Shown here: one piece after another, positions 8,823 through 17,813 of the stretch | Layout of the letters: every line of letters begins with the position of its first letter | Numbering within the stretch: position 1 is the first letter of the stretch | Assembly (NCBI RefSeq): GCF_950100655.1 | Contig: NZ_CATNLY010000001.1 | Coordinates: forward strand, 992,001-1,056,000 | Origin: Pleomorphomonas sp. T1.2MG-36 | GTDB taxonomy: Bacteria > Pseudomonadota > Alphaproteobacteria > Rhizobiales > Pleomorphomonadaceae | Direction of reading: 5' to 3' | Length of the DNA stretch: 64,000 nucleotides | Program-made: the position numbers and the translations under genes | Notes under the pieces: model-generated | Told to the model about the DNA's origin: nothing | The model's database searches: none | The model's input: the letters and a program-made list of their open reading frames with translations, nothing else

Positions 8823-10208
8823 TCAGCGGATGATCTGCAAGATGCTCTGCATCATCTGGTCGGCGGTGGTGATGACCTTGGAGTTGGCCGAGAACGCCTG
8901 CTGGGTGACGATCAGCTTGGTGAACTCTTCGGAGATGTCGACGTTGGACGCCTCGAGAGCCGAGCTCGACAGCGCGCCATTGATGTCGATGGGGCCGCCG
9001 CTTCGAATGGTCTCGGTATAGGCGCTGCCGTCTTCGGCCTTCAGGTAGCTCGCGCCGTTGAAGGCGACGATCGGGATCGACCACTTCTTGACCGTCTGGC
9101 CGTTCGAGTAGTTGTAGCTCATGACGCCGCTGTTATCGTCGATCGACACGCCCTCGAACTCGCCGGTGGCGTAGCCGTCCTGCGTCAGCTGGTTGGTGGT
9201 CGCCTGCCCGTTCTTGTCGGCGTACTCGGTGGCGGCGAGGTCCATGGTGATGCCGGAGAAGTCCTTGCCCTCGATTTGGATCGTGCCGAGATTGATGGCC
9301 GACGTGTTGTCGATCTGCGCGCCCTTGTTGTCGAAGAAGAAGGCGCCGCCGGCGAGCACGCTGGGAAGCGCCGGGGCCACGTATTGCGTCGCCGACGTCT
9401 TGATCTGCTGCCAAGCAGGGTCGGTGGCAAGCGCGGGGTTTTCGGCGGTGCGGTAGAAGAGGCCCCACTCGCTACGGCCGTCGCTGGCTTCGGAGACCTT
9501 CACCCAGCGGAGCTGAACGATCGACGGCGTACCCTGCGCGTCGTAGATGGTCCTCGATCCGCCGGCGATCGAATTGTCCATGAAGGTGCTGACTTCGGAC
9601 TTCGGCACGGTACCGCCGGCGATGTTCGCCACCGACGCGGCCGGATAGACCAAGGCCTTGGACGTCGTCGACGGCTCCGTCGGCAGGTTCAGCTTGTAGG
9701 TGATTTTCTCCGTCGCCTTGGCGCTCTGCGAGGTCTTGTCGATGGTGATGACCGTCTTGTCGCCGATCGGCTTGCCGGTCGTCTGGTCGATGGTCTGCCC
9801 CATCAGCGAGTAGCCGGAACCGTTGCGAAGATAGGTCGCCCCGTTGCGCGAGTCGTAATACTGCTCGAAATCGCCGGCGCGGGTGTAACGGGCGCCCAGG
9901 CTGCCATCGAGCGGATCGGCCGACACGCAGAAGAAACCGGTGCCGTTGATCGCCATGTGGGTGTCGACCTTGGACCCCTGGATGTCGCCGTCGAGCGTGA
10001 TGGTGGAACGCGAAGTGGCGGTGACGCCGCCGGAGGTGACGCGGGCGGCGTTGGAGGTGTTGGAACGCACCAGGTCGCCGAAGCTTGTATCCTTGCGCTT
10101 GAAGCCGGTTGTCGAGGCGTTGGCGATATTGCCCGAGATGTTCTCGAGGGCGAAGGACTGCGCTCCGAGGCCACCGACGGCCGAGTTCATTGCGGTCAGG
10201 ATACCCAT
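8823..10208 (-). CDS. flgE: Flagellar hook protein FlgE
   Basis: A 461-residue hook subunit. The N-terminal axial motif (MGILTAMNSAVGGL, then NISGNIANASTTGFKRKD), central hook domains and C-terminal motif (GALSSSALEASNVDISEEF, then KVITTADQMMQSILQII) are intact. I start it at 10208, where AGGAAA sits seven bases before the ATG and where the family begins, rather than eight codons upstream. A close match to a sigma-54 promoter lies about 60 bp upstream, which agrees with hook genes being middle-class, RpoN-dependent genes in alphaproteobacteria. flgK follows after 77 bp. Confidence 0.95.
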   Translation of the reverse strand: MGILTAMNSAVGGLGAQSFALENISGNIANASTTGFKRKDTSFGDLVRSNTSNAARVTSGGVTATSRSTITLDGDIQGSKVDTHMAINGTGFFCVSADPLDGSLGARYTRAGDFEQYYDSRNGATYLRNGSGYSLMGQTIDQTTGKPIGDKTVITIDKTSQSAKATEKITYKLNLPTEPSTTSKALVYPAASVANIAGGTVPKSEVSTFMDNSIAGGSRTIYDAQGTPSIVQLRWVKVSEASDGRSEWGLFYRTAENPALATDPAWQQIKTSATQYVAPALPSVLAGGAFFFDNKGAQIDNTSAINLGTIQIEGKDFSGITMDLAATEYADKNGQATTNQLTQDGYATGEFEGVSIDDNSGVMSYNYSNGQTVKKWSIPIVAFNGASYLKAEDGSAYTETIRSGGPIDINGALSSSALEASNVDISEEFTKLIVTQQAFSANSKVITTADQMMQSILQIIR

Positions 10209-10270
10209 GCTCGTTTTCCTTACGATCTGCAACGCGGTCGGCCGGACGAGTGGCCGCTACAGACCTAAGG

Positions 10271-10285
10271 GCAACGGGCGTGCCA
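10271..10285 (-). promoter_or_regulatory. Sigma-54 (-24/-12) promoter of flgE
   Basis: The minus strand reads TGGCACGCCCGTTGC, matching the sigma-54 consensus TGGCACG-N4-TTGC with exact GG-N10-GC spacing. Transcription should start near 10259, giving a leader of about 50 nt before flgE. An activator of the FlbD type would be expected. Confidence 0.8.
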
Positions 10286-10365
10286 AACGGGCTCCTCTAG
10301 TTTTCCGTTTGTTTTCAGGAAACAGGCGCTTGGGCTTGGTGAACGAGTGGTTAACGCGCCGGCAA

Positions 10366-10402
10366 GGTTCGGCGCACCGGGCAAATCCTGCCGGGCCGAA
10401 CC
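10366..10402 (-). terminator. Possible terminator after ycjF
   Basis: An 8-bp inverted repeat (GGTTCGGC/GCCGAACC) with further pairing inside lies 13 bp past the stop of the ycjF-like gene. No T run follows on the minus strand, so intrinsic termination would be weak. Confidence 0.4.
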
Positions 10403-10414
10403 TGTCACCCGGCA

Positions 10415-11410
10415 TTATTTGGCACTCGGCCCACGGATACCGGCCATGATCTCGGAGATCTGGGGGCGCCGCCGTTCGAGGAACGGCAAGGGACGGCAGA
10501 CGTCGATGGCGGCGACGCCGACGCGGGCGGTGAGCAGGCCGTTGATCACCCCTTCGCCGAGGCGCGCCGACAGCTTGGCGGCAAGGCCATGGCCGATCAG
10601 TTGCTGGGCGAGACCGTCGCCCACGGCGATCGAGCCGGTCACCGCGAGATGGGTGAGGACCAGCCGGGTCAGCCGCGCCAGCCCCATGAAGCCGGGCCGG
10701 CCGCCATAGAGCGCCGCGAGCCGGCGGATCAGGCCGAGCGTCGCTACCACCACGAAAATGACGTCGATGGCGGCGCGCGGCGATACCGCCGTCACCACCG
10801 ACACGCGGGCGGCGGCGTCCGACACCAGCCGACGAGCCGCCGCGTCCAGCGGGGCGAGAAGGTCGGCCTCGGCCAGCACGAGCCGGTCGCGGCCGTCGAT
10901 GACGTCCTCGACACGCGCCTCGGTGGCCCGGCGGCCGGGCGCCAGATCGGGCCGATCGGCGTAGAGCGCCATCAGTTCGCCCACCACCGCCTCGGCCTCC
11001 GGACGATCGTCACGGACGGCGGCGAGGTCGGCGCGCGTCCGCATGCGATCGATGCGCCTCAGCCAGATCAGGCCCGAGATCTCGCGGGTGGCGATGGCGA
11101 CCACGGCGAGACCGGCAAGCACGATCAGGCCGATCGCCAGCCAGCCGAGCCAGTCTTCACGGGCGAACAGGTCGCGGACCAGTTGGTCGAGCCAGAGACC
11201 GATGGCCAGCGACAGGATGCCGGCCACGGCGCAGAAAAACAGCCGCGACCAGGCAAAGCGCCGACGGACAGGCGGCAGCGGAACGGGCAGATCCTCGGTC
11301 TCCGCCATTTCCTCGACGATGACGGCGGCATCCGACGGCGGAACCTCGCCGGGACGGACATGGCTGACGTCGTCAGCCCCGAGATCGAAGGCGGTGGGAC
11401 GGCGCGTCAT
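10415..11410 (-). CDS. ycjF: YcjF-family membrane protein (TIGR01620/DUF697)
   Basis: A 331-residue inner-membrane protein. After a soluble N-terminus there are two adjacent hydrophobic segments (about 57-75 and 88-106), then a soluble stretch and a hydrophobic C-terminal DUF697-type region (about 205-300). It is the usual partner of YcjX, and its start overlaps the ycjX stop by four bases (ATGA), so the two are translationally coupled. The biochemical role of YcjF is not established; the pair is linked to envelope stress in Escherichia coli. Confidence 0.85.
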   Translation of the reverse strand: MTRRPTAFDLGADDVSHVRPGEVPPSDAAVIVEEMAETEDLPVPLPPVRRRFAWSRLFFCAVAGILSLAIGLWLDQLVRDLFAREDWLGWLAIGLIVLAGLAVVAIATREISGLIWLRRIDRMRTRADLAAVRDDRPEAEAVVGELMALYADRPDLAPGRRATEARVEDVIDGRDRLVLAEADLLAPLDAAARRLVSDAAARVSVVTAVSPRAAIDVIFVVVATLGLIRRLAALYGGRPGFMGLARLTRLVLTHLAVTGSIAVGDGLAQQLIGHGLAAKLSARLGEGVINGLLTARVGVAAIDVCRPLPFLERRRPQISEIMAGIRGPSAK

Positions 11411-12870
11411 GCCAGGCGGTCTCCGATCAGGAAATCGAGGGCGCGGTCGAGGCGGATATGCGGCAGCGACAGGCTGACGCCCTCTGCCGTCACCTCCACC
11501 GGCGGCGGCCGGAAGCGCAGGAAGCGCAGCGCGTCGAAGGCCGGCTCGTCGGGCTCCGGCGCATGGAACAGCGCCTGCGGGTTCTCCGGAAGATCGCCGG
11601 GGAACAGGGCAATTTCTTCCTTGCCGTCGTAAAGATGGTCGTCGAGAAGCTCGCCCTCCTGCGGCACACCGAGAATGCAGGGCAGGCTCTCGCCGTTGCG
11701 CCGCACCGTCGCCTCGCGCGTCGCCCGCACGGCGGCGAGCGCCTTCACATCCACCTCGGCGCCAGAAAACGATGCGCGGGCGATTGCCCGGTCGGTCAGG
11801 CGGCGGAGGATCAGCTCCAGGCGGTCGTGGCTGGCGTGGTGAAGATGGTCGGCCTTGGTGGCGGCGAACAGGATGCGGTCGATGCGGCGCGTCAGCACCT
11901 GTCCCAGCCAGGACGAGTGTCCGGGACGAAAGCAGGCCAGGATCTCACCGAGCGCCACTTCGAGGTCGATCAGCGCCTCGCGCCCGCCGTTCAGCGCCGC
12001 CAGCACGTCGACCAGCACCACCTGCCGGTCGAGACGGGCGAAATGCGTGCGGAAGAACGGCCGGACGACCACGTCCTTGTAGGCTTCGAAGCGGCTTTCC
12101 ATCAGCGCCCAGAGGCTGTCGCGCGGCGCCTCGCCGGTCTCCGGAAGGTCGAGAGGTGCGAAGGTCAGCGCCGGCGAGCCGGCCAGATCGCCCGGCATCA
12201 GGAAGCGGCCCGGCGGCACCATGGATAGCGACAGGCTGCCGCCGCGCGCCGCGCCGAGATAGGCCGAGAACAGCTCGTGCAGGCGCCCGGCGACCTCGTC
12301 GTCGGCCGGTCCCATGGGGTCGATGCCCGAGGTATGGGTGAGCCAGTCGGCAGCGATGGCGTTGCGGCGCGGCTCGCGCGCCCGCTCCAGCGTCTCGGAG
12401 CAGAAGGCCCGGTAGGTCTTGGAGAGCAGCGGCAGGTCCAGGAGCCATTCGCCGGGATAGTCGACGATGTCGAGATCGAGCTTGCCGCGCCCCAGCGACC
12501 GTCCGAGGAAAGTGGCACTCTCGTAGGCGATGGTCAACCGCAGCTCGGAAATCTGGCGCGTCGAGTCCGGCCAGACCCGCGCATCGGTCAGCTTGCGCAC
12601 ATGGCCGCGGTAATCGAAGGTCGGAACGTCGGGATGGAGCTGCGGCCGGATGTCGGAGCCGAGAAGACGCCCCGCCCGCCACGGCTCGAACATCGGCAGC
12701 CGGCCACCGTGGATCAGGTTGTGGATCAGCGCCGTGATGAACACGGTTTTGCCGGCGCGTGAAAGTCCGGTGACGCCGAGCCTCAGCGACGGCGAGCCGA
12801 GGCTCCAGGCGAAATCGGCCATGTTGTCGAGCGCGATGCGCGCTTCGTCGGAAAGCGTGGTGAAGCTCAC
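11407..12870 (-). CDS. ycjX: YcjX-family GTP-binding protein (DUF463)
   Basis: A 487-residue YcjX protein. The P-loop GLSRAGKT is at about residues 34-41 and a DYPGEWLLDL segment resembling the G3 region is at about 136. Another conserved stretch, ATKADHL, at about 337 resembles a G4 guanine-binding motif. Family length and motifs are complete. YcjX and YcjF are nearly always paired and stress-induced in other proteobacteria; the substrate or process is unknown. A SixA-like phosphatase lies 75 bp upstream on the same strand. Confidence 0.9.
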   Translation of the reverse strand: MSFTTLSDEARIALDNMADFAWSLGSPSLRLGVTGLSRAGKTVFITALIHNLIHGGRLPMFEPWRAGRLLGSDIRPQLHPDVPTFDYRGHVRKLTDARVWPDSTRQISELRLTIAYESATFLGRSLGRGKLDLDIVDYPGEWLLDLPLLSKTYRAFCSETLERAREPRRNAIAADWLTHTSGIDPMGPADDEVAGRLHELFSAYLGAARGGSLSLSMVPPGRFLMPGDLAGSPALTFAPLDLPETGEAPRDSLWALMESRFEAYKDVVVRPFFRTHFARLDRQVVLVDVLAALNGGREALIDLEVALGEILACFRPGHSSWLGQVLTRRIDRILFAATKADHLHHASHDRLELILRRLTDRAIARASFSGAEVDVKALAAVRATREATVRRNGESLPCILGVPQEGELLDDHLYDGKEEIALFPGDLPENPQALFHAPEPDEPAFDALRFLRFRPPPVEVTAEGVSLSLPHIRLDRALDFLIGDRLA

Positions 12871-12944
12871 GACTTCGTCGAACCTCGTCCGGCGCGAAAG
12901 GCGCCGCGCCTCTATGTAGGCACGGGCCGCACCAGAACAATGGC

Positions 12945-13469
12945 TTAGTCGCCGTCAGGACCACCAAGATCGGCCGGCGTGACAAAGGAGACCAGCCGCC
13001 CGTCCCCCGCAGCAAGATCGGCCCAGGCGCCGGAGAACTCGATCACGGCGAGCGAGGCGGTCGGAAACCGCGCCGAGAGGCCTGCCAGCAAGGCGGGATC
13101 GCCCTCCCCCGGCAGCGTCTCAGCCAGCCTGTGGATCGAGGGATTGTGGCCCACCACCAGAAGCCGCTCGGCCGCATCGGCGTGGGCAGCGATCGCCTTG
13201 AGCATGGCGCCGAGCGAGGCCTCGTAGAGGTCGCGGACATAGGTGGCAGCGAGGCCCGGCAGGAACGGCCTCACCCCGTCGAGCGTCTCGCGCGTCCGTG
13301 CCGAAGGCGAGCAGAGCACGAGGTCGGGCAAGTATCCCTGGTCGGCCATGTGGCGACCGACCGCCGTCGCCGCCGCCCTGCCCCGTGCGGCGAGCGGCCG
13401 GTCGAAGTCCTTCTGGCCGGGCACGGACGGCGGCGACTTGGCGTGTCGGAGAAGAAAAAGGCGTGGCAT
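12945..13469 (-). CDS. SixA-like histidine phosphatase
   Basis: A 174-residue branch-2 histidine phosphatase. The RHG-type motif is the start LFLLRHAKSPPS, and VVGHNPSIH at about 123 supplies the second catalytic histidine. I start it at 13469 (GGAGG seven bases upstream), which matches SixA-type lengths, instead of 16 codons earlier. SixA of E. coli acts on phosphohistidine in the nitrogen phosphotransferase system. Whether this protein acts on an Hpt or PTS phosphohistidine is not shown; an unrelated Hpt-domain gene lies 3.3 kb away. Confidence 0.85.
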   Translation of the reverse strand: MPRLFLLRHAKSPPSVPGQKDFDRPLAARGRAAATAVGRHMADQGYLPDLVLCSPSARTRETLDGVRPFLPGLAATYVRDLYEASLGAMLKAIAAHADAAERLLVVGHNPSIHRLAETLPGEGDPALLAGLSARFPTASLAVIEFSGAWADLAAGDGRLVSFVTPADLGGPDGD

Positions 13470-13616
13470 TGGCGGCCTCCGGGACTCCCATCTCGCCGGA
13501 CTTGGCGTAATGTCCAATCATTCTAACCTGATTCCGGGCTGCCGACGCGGCCTCGACGATCCGCTGCCCCATGGGGCCTGCGAATCCGGTCGGTCCGGGT
13601 CGTCGAGGATTGCTTC

Positions 13617-14996
13617 ATGCCCACCTCTTCAGACGTTGCGCCGCGATTTTCCAACCAGGCCGACGCCATCCACTGGCTCCGAGACCGTCGCATCACCGAG
13701 GTCGAGTGCATCATCCCGGACATGAACGGCATCATGCGCGGCAAGATCGTGCCGCGTGAGGATTTCATCCGCATCATCGACGCCGGCGTGCGCCTGCCGG
13801 AGTTCGTGTTCTTCCAGGCGGTGACCGGCGACAGCGCCGTCGAAAGCAAGATCGTCAACCCGCTCGACCGGGACGTCCGCTGCATTCCCGACCTTGCCAC
13901 CCTGCGCCTCGTGCCCTGGTATGACGAGCCGACCGCCCAGGTGATCTGCGACTGTTACTTCGCCGACGGGCGCCTCGTCGACTTCGCGCCGCGCTCGGTG
14001 CTGCGCCACGTCACCGAACTCTATGCCGCCCATGGCATCCGCCCGGTGGTGGCGCCGGAGGTCGAGTTCTACCTGACCGGCCAGAACGACGACCCAGACC
14101 TGCCGCTCGAAGTGCCGATCGGCCTTTCCGGCCGCAAGGAGAGCGGCAGCCAAGCCTATGGCATCGAGCACGCCAACGACTACGACCACGTCGTCAACCA
14201 GATGTACGATTATTGCGAGGCCTCGCGCATCGAGATCGCCACCATGGCGCACGAGGCCGGGCCGGCCCAGCTCGAAATGAACTTCCGCCACGGCGATCCG
14301 ATCGAGCTCGCCGACCAGACTTTCCTGTTCAAGCGAACCGCCCGTCTCGCCGCCCGCAAGTTCGGCATGGTCGCCACCTTCATGGCCATGCCGCACCAGG
14401 AGATGCCGGGCTCGGCCACCCACATCCACCAGTCGGTGGTGCGCGTCGGCGATGGCGGCAACATCTTCGCCAACCCCGACGGCACGGACACCGAGAAGCT
14501 GGGCCACTATATCGGCGGCCTGCAGCGCTACGTGCCGAAGTCCATGAGCCTGTTCTGCCCCAACGTGAACAGCTACCGCCGCATTCGCCTGGAAAGCGAC
14601 GCGCCGATCAACGTCCACTGGGGCCGCGACAACCGGACATGCGGCCTGCGCGTGCCGGACTCCGGGCCGGAATCCCGCCGCGTCGAGAACCGGGTGATCG
14701 GCGCCGACAGCAACCCCTACATCGCCATGGCGACGACGCTGGCCTGCGGCCTGATCGGCCTTGAGGACAAGCTGGAGCCTGATGAGGCGGTGACCGTCGA
14801 CGCCAAGACGCTGGGTGTGACGCTACCCATCCACCTGTCGGACGCGCTCATCGAACTCGGCGAGTGCGAGCGGCTGAAGGCCGTGCTGGGCTCCCGTTTC
14901 GTCGAGGCCTATATCGACGTCAAGCAGCTCGAGCTCAGGCTTTACAACCGGGTCATTTCGAGCTGGGAGCGCGAGTACTTGCTGCTCAACGTCTGA
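13617..14996 (+). CDS. Glutamine synthetase family protein (gamma-glutamylpolyamine synthetase-like)
   Basis: A 459-residue glutamine-synthetase fold enzyme. Visible motifs are MNGIMRGK (34-41), the metal ligand segment EVEFYL (149-154), EAGPAQLEMNF (218-228), the catalytic histidine region GSATHIHQSV (261-270) and the C-terminal RRVENRVIGADSNPYIAMA (355-373). Length and the MRGK motif are those of PuuA/GlnA3-like ligases that join glutamate to polyamines or other amines, rather than housekeeping GlnA. The gene stands alone, so the substrate cannot be read from context. Its last 55 bp overlap the convergent acyltransferase gene. Confidence 0.88.
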   Translation: MPTSSDVAPRFSNQADAIHWLRDRRITEVECIIPDMNGIMRGKIVPREDFIRIIDAGVRLPEFVFFQAVTGDSAVESKIVNPLDRDVRCIPDLATLRLVPWYDEPTAQVICDCYFADGRLVDFAPRSVLRHVTELYAAHGIRPVVAPEVEFYLTGQNDDPDLPLEVPIGLSGRKESGSQAYGIEHANDYDHVVNQMYDYCEASRIEIATMAHEAGPAQLEMNFRHGDPIELADQTFLFKRTARLAARKFGMVATFMAMPHQEMPGSATHIHQSVVRVGDGGNIFANPDGTDTEKLGHYIGGLQRYVPKSMSLFCPNVNSYRRIRLESDAPINVHWGRDNRTCGLRVPDSGPESRRVENRVIGADSNPYIAMATTLACGLIGLEDKLEPDEAVTVDAKTLGVTLPIHLSDALIELGECERLKAVLGSRFVEAYIDVKQLELRLYNRVISSWEREYLLLNV

Positions 14997-16087
14997 GACC
15001 CGCCGATGCGCTTGGCGATCCTTGCCGCCAGGCGCTGGCCGGGCAGCTCGATGAACCGCCACGTCACCGCCGACAGCGCTAGCACCCAGGCGATGTAGAT
15101 CGCCCCGACCGCCGCCTCGCGCAACGCCACGGAGTCTGGCAGGAACTGGCTGACCGTCTGCGACAGGCGCGGCACGACATAGGCGACGAGGAACAGGTGG
15201 GTCAGGTAGATCGAGTAGGACAGACGCCCGAGCCATTGCATCGGCGTGGTCGACATCAGGCGCGACAGCGGGCCGCGATCGCTGGCATGGGCGAACACCA
15301 GGGCAAAGAACACCAGCGGCGCGGCATAGTGCGCGGCCGGTAGCGAGGCTGCGACCCACAGCAAAGCGATGGCGGCCAGCACCGTCGGGATTTCGGCCTT
15401 CCCGCCGGCAAGGGTAGAGAGCGTTCCCCGCCGGTGCAGCCATTCGGCGACGACGCCGGTGAAGAAGCCGAGAAGGCAGCGGACGATGCCGAACACGTCG
15501 GTGCTGAGCATGCCGCGTCCGGTGACGTCGACGAAGAGGACCAGCCAGGCGACGACCGCGATGGCCCCGGCGACGAGCACTCGTCGGCCCGGACGCCCGG
15601 CGGTGCGGATGGCTACCAGCGCGAAAACGGCATAGGCCCAGACTTCGGCCGAAATGCTCCAGCTCGGGAAGTTCCAGGTCAGTTCGGGACCCAGGCGGGC
15701 CGTCTGCAGGAACAGGGCGATCGGCAGGATATCGTAGGGATTTCGGGGGCCGGTGAAGGCGGCATGCTCCGAGGAGAAGCCGGTTTCGCGCTGGAGCGCC
15801 AGCTTCGCCAGCTCGACGACGATGAACAGCGCCAGCATGAAGACATGCAGCGGCCACAGTCGGCCGAGGCGCCGCACCACGAACACCGCGACCCGCTGAC
15901 CGTCGATGAGATCGTCGGCATAGACGCGGGCCATGACGAAGCCGGAGAGAACGAAGAAGAAGTCGACCGCCAGAATCCAGGAGTCGAGCGAGGGCGCCGA
16001 CGTCAGGAAACCGTTGAGCTGCAGATGGATGAAACAGACGGCGAGCGCGCCGATTCCTCTCCAGCCGTCGAGTGCCTTCATGCGCAT
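14942..16087 (-). CDS. Acyltransferase 3 family membrane protein
   Basis: A 381-residue multispan acyltransferase of the OafA/ExoZ type that acetylates sugars or exopolysaccharide. MKALDGWRGIGALAVCFIH carries the family arginine and histidine, and FFFVLSGFVMAR follows at about 44. Around ten hydrophobic segments run to about residue 360. I start it at 16087, with GGAG eight bases upstream; longer starts lack a binding site. The 3' end overlaps the convergent glutamine-synthetase-like gene by 55 bp, and the overlapping tail is not part of the conserved fold. Confidence 0.87.
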   Translation of the reverse strand: MRMKALDGWRGIGALAVCFIHLQLNGFLTSAPSLDSWILAVDFFFVLSGFVMARVYADDLIDGQRVAVFVVRRLGRLWPLHVFMLALFIVVELAKLALQRETGFSSEHAAFTGPRNPYDILPIALFLQTARLGPELTWNFPSWSISAEVWAYAVFALVAIRTAGRPGRRVLVAGAIAVVAWLVLFVDVTGRGMLSTDVFGIVRCLLGFFTGVVAEWLHRRGTLSTLAGGKAEIPTVLAAIALLWVAASLPAAHYAAPLVFFALVFAHASDRGPLSRLMSTTPMQWLGRLSYSIYLTHLFLVAYVVPRLSQTVSQFLPDSVALREAAVGAIYIAWVLALSAVTWRFIELPGQRLAARIAKRIGGSQTLSSKYSRSQLEMTRL

Positions 16088-16249
16088 GGCGACGCTCCAG
16101 TTCGCTGCCGGCATGCCGGAACCGGTCCGGCCACGCTGCGGCGACAACCCGACGGGCAAAGTCCGTGGGGGAACTCATCTTTAATGCCGGCGGCCGGCTG
16201 GAAGCAATCTAAACTAGGAATTAAGGATAACGGCGCGCCTCGGCGCCAT

Positions 16250-17138
<889 letters not shown>

Positions 17139-17813
17139 CGCTGTCGCCTCATTGCCGTCAAAGAGGGCCGTCCGCGCCTCCGCACGGGTACCGGGCGGGA
17201 CGCGAAGTTGCCCCGCCTGCTCCGAGGAGCGGCCGGAATTCTGAAGATATGGTTAATTCGTCCGATGCAATCCACGCCTGTTGCCGCCGTGAAGCATGGT
17301 CGCTTGCCCGAGAGGTCCGGAGCCGACCCCCGCCCGAGGGATGGCCGAGATCGCGACAGCGGGCGACAGGGTCGGTAACCATATGTTTTAAGCCAATATT
17401 CAACTCGATAGCCTAGCGTCTTGACTGTGTCTGCCCGGCATCTTCGCCACTTCGGACGCCGGCATGCGAACCAACGGCGAGGGATCGTCGGCTTCTTGAA
17501 CATCCGCCCTCGGGTTCGGAAATAACAACCGGAAGATGAATAACAATGTTCGACGCCTATTAGCGGCTTGTTAACAATACCGGCCGCCAGGGGAGCTTTC
17601 CTTGTCCGGAAGGGCCTGTTGTGCCATTACGTTTAATAGGCATTCCTCGGCCGGCGTAGCCATTGCTGTCTGTTCTGCAGGCACATGGCGGTCGGGAAAG
17701 CCCGAGTTCATGTGTCTCGCCTAGGCCAGGCGAGGGCATGGTTCGACCGGGACGGCAACCGGGAGTGCGCTTCCGATACCGTCCGGCTTCAAGTATGCGG
17801 ACATGAGGGTATC
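17139..17813. other. Long divergent intergenic region upstream of the giant coiled-coil gene
   Basis: No gene with family features is seen in this 675-bp region between the Hpt gene (minus) and the giant protein (plus). It is AT-richer than its surroundings. It contains ATGGTTAA near 17251 (TTAACCAT on the minus strand), GTAACCAT near 17376, and a near-consensus CtrA box at 17560-17575. This suggests cell-cycle-controlled promoters in both directions; that is inference from motif resemblance only. Confidence 0.55.
17560..17575 (+). promoter_or_regulatory. Putative CtrA binding site
   Basis: The sequence TTAGCGGCTTGTTAAC fits the CtrA consensus TTAA-N7-TTAAC with one mismatch, about 240 bp before the giant gene start. 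TTAA-type words are rare in this GC-rich window. Binding is not demonstrated. Confidence 0.35.

Noticed and set aside
17685..17813. 43-codon N-terminal extension of the giant protein
   Set aside because: No ribosome binding site, unusual Cys/Arg content, and the downstream ATG at 17814 has GAGGG at proper distance.
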